In this document: in pieces, positions 57,103 through 64,000 of the stretch
Position numbering within the stretch: position 1 is the first letter of the stretch
Layout of the letters: every line of letters starts with the position of its first letter
Assembly: GCA_020850225.1 (NCBI GenBank)
Contig: JADZFD010000074.1
Coordinates: 19,986-83,985 of the forward strand
From: Saprospiraceae bacterium
Lineage (GTDB): Bacteria; Bacteroidota; Bacteroidia; Chitinophagales; Saprospiraceae
Reading direction: 5' to 3'
DNA length: 64,000 nucleotides
Program-made: the position numbers and the translations under genes
Notes under the pieces: generated by a model
The model's input: the letters and a program-made list of their open reading frames with translations, nothing else
Told to the model about the DNA's origin: nothing
The model's database searches: none

Positions 57103-60100
57103 TTAATGCTGACTTTTCTGAATATGCTGAATCAGGATATCACCTATTGCTGCCCGGATATTCAAATCACTCAACACTGAATTGTATCTTGTTGGATATA
57201 CTCTGTTGGATAGAAATACGTATACAAGTCCGTATTGCGGATCTGCCCACGCATAAGTACCTGTAAATCCGGAATGACCAAAGGCTTGTTCAGACGAAAG
57301 AGCTGGTATGTTCCGGGTATCGGGTTCAAATCCCTTTTTATCGAAGATGAGTCCTCTTCTGTTATGTTCCTGTGGAAACTGACAGGAGGTAAATTCTTGC
57401 AATACTTCAGGACGGATGTATTGCTTGTGTCCGTAATTTCCTTTCCAAAGATACATCTGCATGAGTCTGATTACATCATTGGCAGTACCGAACAAACCGG
57501 CATGTCCTGATATTCCCCCCAACATGGCTGCTCCTTCATCATGAACATATCCATGTAAGAGCTGCTGACGGAATATACTGTCATACTCTGTGGGAATAAC
57601 AGTTCCGATGGAGCTTGTTTTCCAGGGGTTAAATTTCAAATCGTGACACCCTAACGAAGTATAGGTCTTTTCAAGATATGATTCCATACTTTGCCCGGTC
57701 AGATATTGTATCATCTCCGGATAGAAATAGAAGTGCAGGTCACTGTACACGTATTTACCCGGATTATCAAGTGGAGTGTTCTTGATTTTTTGAAATATTC
57801 GATCCGAATATCTCTGATGCAGGTACATGTTATGAGCTACTGCTACAGGATAAGTTGCAGACATTTCGTCCGAAAAAATATTCTTTTTCCAGGTTCTTGT
57901 ATCTTTATTGAGAGCAAGCCGCCAGAATTCGGGTTTATCCTTCAGTGTTGCTATTGTATCCAGCGTCTTCATTGGTTTAGCCCCGAATAACCGTTTAAAA
58001 AATCCAGGCTTTTTTATTCTGTAAATAGCCAGATCTGATAATGCAGGATTTTGTTTCAGGGCTTTGTGTATCGTAGCTGTCGTATCTATCGCATCTTTCC
58101 AGAAAGGTATCCATGGCTTTAAGCCTGCACGGTGTGTCAATGCGTCCCTGAATATCACGGAGCCCATAATACTGTTTTTTAAAGATGGTATATATTGGCT
58201 GAGTTTTTTCTCCGGATTTACCTTGTTTTCACTTACCAACTCCATTAATGCCAGTGCAGAAGCCGTAATCTTGGTCAATGATGCCAGATCATACAAGTCA
58301 TCTTTTTGAACCAAACCTGTGGTGTCTGTCCGGGCTGTACCTTGCTTTGCAGTATCTGAACTAATACTGTTATGGATACCATTGTCCATAGCGTCGTCTA
58401 TATATGAAGTACTGTAATCTGGGTTAGTATTTGCATATATTCGGGCACTTTGATCCGGATATATATGATATCCGTATGCTTTCTCGAAAATCACCTTGCC
58501 ATCTTTGGCTACCTGCAGTACGCATCCTGGATAGGCACGCTGATTCAGTCCGCTGTAAATAAGTGAATCCAGATCCCTGGACAATGCTATTCTGTCCAAT
58601 CCCACCATTTCAGGTACAGTATAGGAAAGTCTGTTGATAGCCGGCAGCATCGTACCCATTCCGTAATAAAACTCAGCATTCAGTGTCAACGGAAGTTTTC
58701 CCTTCGCAGGCAGCGCACCAAAAATAACCTGAGGTACAATTCTTTCGGTATATGTACTTTGCTGATAAGCCATCAGAAGTGATTTGCATTTTGACAGTTC
58801 AGGTACTGCTGCAAGGATAAAAGGGCTTCCCAGTATACTTAGCACAACCTGTTTCATAGTGGAAAGCCTTTGTAGTATACGGATATTTTGCGGCGTTAGG
58901 CCATATTTTCTATAAGACCTGATATCCGTAAAATGTCCGGTTGCAAGAACAAGATCATACTTGGACAATTGTTCAAACACAGTATTTATCTCATTGTCTC
59001 CGGCCTGATGTGACAATATATAATAATCGGCTTTTGCATAGTTGCTGACCATGTCATAAAACTCCGAAACACCTGTACTGCCACCTACCGTAAGGACAGC
59101 TATCCTTTGAGTCAGGTTAGATACAGGAAGCAGTTGAAGTTCGTTTTTAAGACAGGTAATACTCTGCTGCGTTATCGTATGATTGATGACATCCGACTCG
59201 ACCGTATTCACATCTTCTACCAGTTTTTCCAGTTGTATGGGTTGGTAGCGATCCAAACCTACCCATGATTTTGCCTTTAGAATCTTTTTGACCCTGGCAT
59301 CAATAGCATCCATGCTGATTCTCTTCTCCATAACCGCCTTTTTAATAGCTTCAACGGCTTCGGGTACTTCTGTAAATGTTTCCAGGATATCATTACCGGC
59401 AAGTAAGGCGCGTACCATAGATTCTCCTTTAGGAAAATTTTTAACTGCTCCTTCCATTTCCATGGCATCCGTAAATGTAAGCCCCTTAAACTGCAAACGC
59501 TCACGCAATAGCCTGAAAACAATGTTATAGGAAAAAGTTGAAGCCAACCCGACTACAGGTTCCAGTGCAGGGATATTGAGATGTGCAGTCATAATTCCTG
59601 ACAAACCATTGTCGATCAGTCGCCTGAAAGGATAGAGTTCGATATCATTGAGCCTGACCTTATCGTGAGATATCAGCGGCAATGCGTAATGGGAGTCAAC
59701 ATCTGTATCTCCATGACCCGGAAAATGCTTGGCAGTACACAATATATGCTGGCTTTGCATCCCGCGCATGAGAGCCAGTCCATTCTGGGCTACTACCTCC
59801 TTGTCAGAGCCAAAGGACCTGAAATTGATAACCGGGTTTTGGGGGTTGTTATTAACATCCACGACGGGAGCATAATTGATATGAACGCCAATCCGCCGAC
59901 ATTGCCGTCCGATTTCTTCTCCCATTCTTACGATAGTTTGCTCATCCAATGGCATGGCGCCTATTGCAATATTGTAGGGGAAACGAGGTGTACTGTCCAG
60001 CCGCATCCCAAGACCCCACTCCAGATCCTGGCCAATAAATAAGGGAACATCGGCTAAATCCTGTAGTTCATTGGTCAGCCGCGCCTGCTGCACGGGACCG

Positions 60101-60384
60101 GAAGCAAAAAAAACAATACCTCCAATTTTATATCTGGTTACCCATTCCTTAAGTTGAGCAACATTATGCGCCTTACCGGAATAATTGCCCCTCGGCATCA
60201 GCAATTGGCCTACTTTCTGATCCAGTGTCAGCGTATTAAATACAGAATCTACCCAGCGCTGATTGTAATTTGTCAAAAAATCCGGTGCTTGCTGACTAAA
60301 ACCATCACCATGTGCCATACCACCACATGACAGAATCAGCAATAAACGCAGAGAATTTACATATTTTTTAAGAAGACGATTCAT
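57103..60384 (-). CDS. Exported GH3 beta-N-acetylglucosaminidase fused to serine beta-lactamase-like domain (paralogue B)
   Basis: 1093 residues, with the same plan as the fusion at 50.7-53.7 kb. An N-terminal signal (LRLLLILSCGGMAHG) leads into a GH3 domain with KHFPGHGDTDVDSH near 227 and LTFTDAMEM near 305. The serine-hydrolase domain carries SLTK (near 700), YSDLHFY and HSGFTG. It is 120 residues longer than paralogue A; the extra length is largely in the serine-hydrolase part, with one insert just before SLTK (a Thr/Ser/Asp-rich stretch) and another around FFKRLFGAK. The copies are diverged, so the duplication is not recent. It lies between the T9SS cargo gene and the carbonic-anhydrase gene. 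Confidence 0.92.
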   Translation of the reverse strand: MNRLLKKYVNSLRLLLILSCGGMAHGDGFSQQAPDFLTNYNQRWVDSVFNTLTLDQKVGQLLMPRGNYSGKAHNVAQLKEWVTRYKIGGIVFFASGPVQQARLTNELQDLADVPLFIGQDLEWGLGMRLDSTPRFPYNIAIGAMPLDEQTIVRMGEEIGRQCRRIGVHINYAPVVDVNNNPQNPVINFRSFGSDKEVVAQNGLALMRGMQSQHILCTAKHFPGHGDTDVDSHYALPLISHDKVRLNDIELYPFRRLIDNGLSGIMTAHLNIPALEPVVGLASTFSYNIVFRLLRERLQFKGLTFTDAMEMEGAVKNFPKGESMVRALLAGNDILETFTEVPEAVEAIKKAVMEKRISMDAIDARVKKILKAKSWVGLDRYQPIQLEKLVEDVNTVESDVINHTITQQSITCLKNELQLLPVSNLTQRIAVLTVGGSTGVSEFYDMVSNYAKADYYILSHQAGDNEINTVFEQLSKYDLVLATGHFTDIRSYRKYGLTPQNIRILQRLSTMKQVVLSILGSPFILAAVPELSKCKSLLMAYQQSTYTERIVPQVIFGALPAKGKLPLTLNAEFYYGMGTMLPAINRLSYTVPEMVGLDRIALSRDLDSLIYSGLNQRAYPGCVLQVAKDGKVIFEKAYGYHIYPDQSARIYANTNPDYSTSYIDDAMDNGIHNSISSDTAKQGTARTDTTGLVQKDDLYDLASLTKITASALALMELVSENKVNPEKKLSQYIPSLKNSIMGSVIFRDALTHRAGLKPWIPFWKDAIDTTATIHKALKQNPALSDLAIYRIKKPGFFKRLFGAKPMKTLDTIATLKDKPEFWRLALNKDTRTWKKNIFSDEMSATYPVAVAHNMYLHQRYSDRIFQKIKNTPLDNPGKYVYSDLHFYFYPEMIQYLTGQSMESYLEKTYTSLGCHDLKFNPWKTSSIGTVIPTEYDSIFRQQLLHGYVHDEGAAMLGGISGHAGLFGTANDVIRLMQMYLWKGNYGHKQYIRPEVLQEFTSCQFPQEHNRRGLIFDKKGFEPDTRNIPALSSEQAFGHSGFTGTYAWADPQYGLVYVFLSNRVYPTRYNSVLSDLNIRAAIGDILIQHIQKSQH

Positions 60385-60440
60385 ATCTGCCTCTTATCAA
60401 TATGACAAAATAAGGAATGATTTTTAATACTTGTTTCTAT

Positions 60441-61589
60441 TTATTTACCAATAACTATTTTGTTTGTAACTGTAAACTGATTAAACTGATCCCTTAAGGT
60501 CAAAATATACAATCCACTGTCAAAATTACTAACATCAACCTTTTTGGAGATATTACCACCTAATCTGCAAGGTTCAGCATAAACTGTCCTGCCATCCATA
60601 TTCGTCAGCGTCACCAGATACATACCTTCTGTCAGGGTTCCTGAACCAATATGAATTATATCTGAAGCAGGATTAGGATAGACACTCATGGCATGATTAA
60701 CCACTGTATTTTGGGTAGCACTTACCTTGCCCAGATCGGCAAATGTCACTTCTGTAAGCTCATTGGCTTCATTATAAACAGCACTCACCAATATTTCTTT
60801 TTTGTCATTGGTATAAAATTTATAGATTGTTGTCTTCTTTACACCCAGAAACTGCCCTATAAACGGAGGTAGCTGAATATTAAACTGGGAAGCTATCTGC
60901 TCGAGATTAACCCATCCCAGAAAACCTATTTTTATAAAAATACTGGTTACTGAAGATGCTTCTGCTTTTTCTCTCAATACATCAAAAGACTGATCCTGCA
61001 TTTTTAAAGTACCGTAGGCATCCATCAGTCCTTTGGATGACGATGAAAATTCAACTTTAACACTGTCAGGCTTAAATCCCTGAGGAAATATACTGAGAAG
61101 TGAATCCGGAAAAACAGCTGAGGAAAGTGCTATGGCAAATTTTCCTTCTGATTGTGTTGAACCTATAAATGAAAGTGGAGCTTGTCTGTATGTTGGTCTA
61201 ACACTATATTTTCCGACTAAAGGTGCATTGAATATCGGATTGATACCGCCAAAGCCCAGTTCTTCTATTTTGTCGGTACTGGATTTAAAGTAAACTTCCT
61301 GATTATCTCTTTCAAGCAGCATATCGGCCTGTGAGAAAGCAGATGCATCCTTACCTTCAGATGGGTCGTCATATTCTTCTTCAAATTTGGAACCTCTGTT
61401 GAGTACTGTGAAGTCCCATACATGTGGTCCTGCATTTGATTTTAAATCCAGTATATTACCCGGATTATTCAATTGTGCATATTTAAGCTTATCTCCGGAT
61501 TTAGGAAAGGTGGCATTCGTAATGGTTATTTGTCCGTTTATTATACTATAACCTAATAAAAAGATTACAATCAATACTTTGTTTTTCAT
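60441..61589 (-). CDS. T9SS type A sorting-domain protein
   Basis: 382 residues. A Sec signal (MKNKVLIVIFLLGYSIINGQ) is at the N-terminus. The last 80 residues are a type A CTD: VYPNPASDIIHIGSG, GMYLVTLTNMDGRTVY and FDSGLYILTL, ending TNKIVIGK. The CTD directs export through the type IX system to the cell surface. The body (about 21-295) is beta-rich and not assignable. It lies 18 bases after the outer-membrane barrel gene and 56 bases before paralogue B of the GH3 fusion, all on one strand. Confidence 0.93.
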   Translation of the reverse strand: MKNKVLIVIFLLGYSIINGQITITNATFPKSGDKLKYAQLNNPGNILDLKSNAGPHVWDFTVLNRGSKFEEEYDDPSEGKDASAFSQADMLLERDNQEVYFKSSTDKIEELGFGGINPIFNAPLVGKYSVRPTYRQAPLSFIGSTQSEGKFAIALSSAVFPDSLLSIFPQGFKPDSVKVEFSSSSKGLMDAYGTLKMQDQSFDVLREKAEASSVTSIFIKIGFLGWVNLEQIASQFNIQLPPFIGQFLGVKKTTIYKFYTNDKKEILVSAVYNEANELTEVTFADLGKVSATQNTVVNHAMSVYPNPASDIIHIGSGTLTEGMYLVTLTNMDGRTVYAEPCRLGGNISKKVDVSNFDSGLYILTLRDQFNQFTVTNKIVIGK

Positions 61590-61607
61590 TTGGCGTGCGT
61601 TTTATTG

Positions 61608-62321
61608 TTAATCAATATATATAACTTTTCTAAGAAATTTTATTCCTACTTTGGCTTCTATGGATAAATTTCTGACCTGTGTCAATGGCAGGTTAATACG
61701 TTCATTGGGTACCCAGGGATTACGGATATTTTCAATAGGAAATTGCTCATACTGAAATGACAAATCCGGTTGAATGGAAAATTCCACAAAGATATTGCTC
61801 AACTCGCTCACAACCTGTTCAAATCCACCTCCGAAGGTCACACCATAATTAAATTTGCGTATATAATCCGGACTTACCAACTCACCAAATGAGGTTACGG
61901 AACCGAGATTATTGCCAACAGTATATTCTCCCCGTATACCCAGAATAAAGTAAGTACTCAGCTTTTCACTGATTTCCAGACTTTTCTTAGCACCCAATTC
62001 AAGCACAATGTTTTGGAATTTATACTTCACGTTGGTATTAAAATCATAAAAATTACTGTAATACCTCAATGCGCTACCACGTGTATGAAAGCCTAACTGT
62101 GCGTATAATGCACCTTTTTTGTCTTCGTCCAGTGTCTCTGTAAAAATATCTCCGTTGAGTGTAAACAATGCACTGCGGTTAATGCCAAAATTACTGGTAC
62201 CTGAGCCCCATGACTGATTATTCATAGCCAGACCGCCTTTGACACCAAACCAATATCCCTGACCCTGCATTTCAACAATAGCAACACAAAGAAACAACAT
62301 CAAAATTATACTTCTGGACAT
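61608..62321 (-). CDS. Outer-membrane beta-barrel protein
   Basis: 237 residues with a signal peptide (SIILMLFLCVAIVEMQGQ) followed by alternating amphipathic strands, such as YWFGVKGGLAMNN, ALYAQLGFHTRGSALRYYSN, NYGVTFGGGFEQVV and the final LSIEAKVGIKFLRKVIYID, typical of a small Bacteroidota barrel of the OmpX/PorT-like type. Its function is unknown. It is the first gene of a possible operon barrel - T9SS cargo - GH3 fusion - carbonic anhydrase. A TAnnTTTG promoter is 21 bases upstream. Confidence 0.85.
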   Translation of the reverse strand: MSRSIILMLFLCVAIVEMQGQGYWFGVKGGLAMNNQSWGSGTSNFGINRSALFTLNGDIFTETLDEDKKGALYAQLGFHTRGSALRYYSNFYDFNTNVKYKFQNIVLELGAKKSLEISEKLSTYFILGIRGEYTVGNNLGSVTSFGELVSPDYIRKFNYGVTFGGGFEQVVSELSNIFVEFSIQPDLSFQYEQFPIENIRNPWVPNERINLPLTQVRNLSIEAKVGIKFLRKVIYID

Positions 62322-62828
62322 CCATATCTCATTTAACAGGTCAAAAATAGATAATTTATATTAAATGTCCGTTTTATATTAAAATAATTGTGAACCACTA
62401 CTTAGTTTTTAGCTTGGTTGGGGTAAAAATATAACATCATATAAAATAACCTGAATACACCGGTATGTGTGGTTGTATCACTCCTATACAACAAGTTATG
62501 TTAAAGGTATTTCGTAACAACTCCATACGTTGATGACAAAATTCATTCTACAGGATATTACTTATTCGTAGTCGTTGGCTTTGACATGCTACAAAAACCT
62601 ATTAATACGTATCAATTCCAACATGTATAAAAATTTAAAAATTGTTTTAAAAATTCATCGGTACTATGCTGCTGATATTAAAGAACTTACCGCAACATAG
62701 TTCACAATATTACGTTTAAAATCTGATTAAGTCCGTGCTCGGTTAAACTTCAGAATAATATAACTGAAGGTAAAGTAGTCTGACAAATTTTTACATAGGA
62801 ATACTTAAACAGAAAACAAACAGATAAA
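62322..62828. other. Divergent intergenic region before the DUF2797 gene
   Basis: 507 bases. It carries the -7 element of the barrel gene at its left end and a small inverted repeat (GTTGTAT 62472-62478 with ATACAAC 62486-62492). I see no ORF of coding character, tRNA or strong terminator. The region is richer in G and C than most gaps here, so a degraded gene cannot be excluded, but no recognisable peptide appears. Confidence 0.5.
62342..62349 (-). promoter_or_regulatory. Candidate promoter (-7 element) for the barrel/T9SS-cargo operon
   Basis: The minus strand reads TATTTTTG followed by A, a TAnnTTTG match, 20 bases upstream of the start at 62321. Confidence 0.5.
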
Positions 62829-63653
62829 ATGATATACAAGGGAGAATTTAGAAAGATGCCAGTAATACTGAATGATAATTTTAGAGTAGAATACCAAATG
62901 AGATTGTTCGATACTGAAAAACAGCAAGAACACAATATCGGTATGAATGAAATTATAGGAAATAACATATCAATCTTGTTTACAGGAAATATTTTTTGTA
63001 TCAATTGCGGACGTAAAACAAAAACATCATTTGGTCAGGGATTTTGTTATCCGTGCTTCAGAGATGCTCCTGAAAATTCTGAGTGTATTATACATCCCGA
63101 ACGCTGTCGTGCACATTTGGGTGAAGGGCGCAATCCGGAATGGGAAAATGAGCACCATAACCGTCCTCATTATGTTTATCTCGCAGCAACCGATAAGGTC
63201 AAAGTAGGTGTAACCCGCGATCATCAGATTCCAACAAGGTGGATCGATCAGGGTGCAAGTGCTGCCATCAAATTAGCAAGAACTCCCAATCGGTATCAGG
63301 CTGGTCTTATAGAAGTGTCGCTGAAAAATAATTTTGACGATAAAACAGACTGGAGGAGTATGGTAAGTAATATCGTCGATAACTCTATAGACCTGAAAGC
63401 AACCAAACAAAACCTAATTACACATCTGTCAACTGATATAAAACAATATATTACAGATGACTATGAAGTGACCTCTATTCAATATCCTGTCCTTCAGTAT
63501 CCTGTAAAGGTCAGCGTCATGAATCTCGATAAAGATCCTCTCCTTTCGGGAAAACTGATGGGAATAAAGGGCCAATATCTGCTTTTTGATAACGACCGTG
63601 TGATAAATATCAGAAAATATGCAGGTTATAGCGTTACAATTGATATTTCCTGA
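62829..63653 (+). CDS. DUF2797 protein: zinc ribbon plus GIY-YIG-like core
   Basis: 274 residues. Two Cys pairs, CINCGRK and CYPCF (about 57-77), followed by CIIHPERCRAH, make a zinc-binding segment. The central part HYVYLAATDKVKVGVTRDHQI, then RWIDQGASAA and GLIEVSLKN (about 115-180), is the DUF2797 hallmark. It has the order Tyr...KVGVT...Arg...Glu seen in GIY-YIG/T5orf172 nucleases; this resemblance is my inference. A C-terminal beta domain follows. The family has no known function. It stands alone, with long gaps on both sides. Confidence 0.85.
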   Translation: MIYKGEFRKMPVILNDNFRVEYQMRLFDTEKQQEHNIGMNEIIGNNISILFTGNIFCINCGRKTKTSFGQGFCYPCFRDAPENSECIIHPERCRAHLGEGRNPEWENEHHNRPHYVYLAATDKVKVGVTRDHQIPTRWIDQGASAAIKLARTPNRYQAGLIEVSLKNNFDDKTDWRSMVSNIVDNSIDLKATKQNLITHLSTDIKQYITDDYEVTSIQYPVLQYPVKVSVMNLDKDPLLSGKLMGIKGQYLLFDNDRVINIRKYAGYSVTIDIS

Positions 63654-64000
63654 TTGATATATATATAATTTATATTAGACATATGACAATTTAGTTAAGA
63701 GAAAATAATATTAAAGAGCGGTAGAGTTTCGGTAAATTTTTTAAATTCGTAAAAATAATTTTTTCTTTTTTAACATTAATACCTGTTAGTCCGGTGTGTG
63801 CATAACAAATTGCACAAAATTTTGATAATATAATATTCCCGATTATGCAAGTAAGCAACTAAAAGCGAAGTATGTCATTTTTTCTTAATATTGATAAAAG
63901 CTATTGATTTACGCTATATGAATTAAATAAACCCGGTCAAAAACAAGCGATAGTGATCGTAATGTCAAAAGTGCGTCTATCGCAAAAATAGCAGTAAACA
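63654..64000. other. Right-edge intergenic stretch
   Basis: 347 AT-rich bases to the end of the window with no gene I can support. A 7-base inverted repeat (GCGATAG 63947-63953, CTATCGC 63977-63983) is visible and could belong to the leader or operator of a gene beyond the edge. Confidence 0.5.

Noticed and set aside
63947..63983. Inverted repeat GCGATAG / CTATCGC near the right edge
   Set aside because: Only 7 bases per arm with a 23-base loop and no T-tract; too weak to call a terminator or operator without the next gene.
1..64000. tRNA, rRNA, CRISPR, insertion sequence or prophage
   Set aside because: I looked through the intergenic stretches on both strands and saw no TPsiC-arm pattern, regular spaced repeats, transposase-like ORF or integrase. 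A tRNAscan or repeat search would settle this.

Overview
The window is a chromosomal segment from a member of the Bacteroidota. The evidence is the AT-rich base composition, the near absence of Shine-Dalgarno sequences, the recurring promoter element TAnnTTTG upstream of many genes, and a set of lineage-typical genes: the type IX secretion (T9SS) regulator PorX, the gliding lipoprotein GldB, a T9SS type A sorting domain, a 29-residue bL38/AURKAIP1-like ribosomal protein, and a fused isobutyryl-CoA mutase (IcmF). A Saprospiria- or Chitinophagia-like lineage would fit, but I cannot place it more finely from sequence alone. I see no tRNA, rRNA, CRISPR array, insertion sequence, prophage or classical defence island; the content is largely housekeeping.

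Layout. 1-3.6 kb (- strand): rpsL-rpsG-fusA, closed by a good terminator, then rpsJ with its own promoter at the head of the S10 operon. 3.9-8.3 kb: an orphan ATP-grasp ligase, a secreted protein of unknown role and a TPR protein. 8.6-14.3 kb: three consecutive POT-family oligopeptide:proton symporters, the third with an extra-membrane domain of about 100 residues. 14.3-16.2 kb (-): yicC-gmk-apaG. 16.4-24.6 kb (+): HU protein, TPR protein, bL38, RNase G, a MurG-like glycosyltransferase and a large SWIM-SNF2 ATPase. 24.6-31.0 kb (-): VanZ-like protein, IcmF, class A penicillin-binding protein. 31.3-32.8 kb (+): TetR regulator overlapping NAD kinase. 33.0-36.2 kb (-): TatA, GldB, NadD, DnaN. 36.4-44.4 kb (+): a degenerate M16 peptidase, mreB-mreC-mreD-mrdA, and glgB. 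44.4-48.5 kb: LysE exporter, PdxA, a small membrane protein, acyl-CoA ligase. 48.7-56.6 kb: a TMTC-like membrane glycosyltransferase with TPRs, a GH3/beta-lactamase-like fusion, an HD phosphohydrolase and PorX. 56.6-62.3 kb (-): gamma-carbonic anhydrase, a second GH3/beta-lactamase-like fusion, a T9SS cargo protein and an outer-membrane beta-barrel. 62.8-63.7 kb (+): a DUF2797 zinc-ribbon protein.

How the genes fit together. Cell-wall growth is well represented: the PBP1a-type enzyme, MreBCD with PBP2, and two fusions of a NagZ-type glucosaminidase with a serine hydrolase that probably act on peptidoglycan fragments in the periplasm. Secretion and the envelope are represented by TatA, GldB, PorX, a T9SS cargo and a barrel protein. 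Peptide uptake (three POT carriers) and B12-dependent acyl-CoA rearrangement (IcmF, with an acyl-CoA ligase elsewhere) suggest growth on peptides and branched or fatty acids.

No complete, clearly new system stands out. The items most worth a second look are the paired GH3/serine-hydrolase fusions on either side of PorX, the POT carrier with a domain where animal PepT1 carries its extracellular domain, the DUF2797 protein that reads like a zinc ribbon plus a GIY-YIG-type core, and the catalytically degenerate M16 protein without an adjacent partner.
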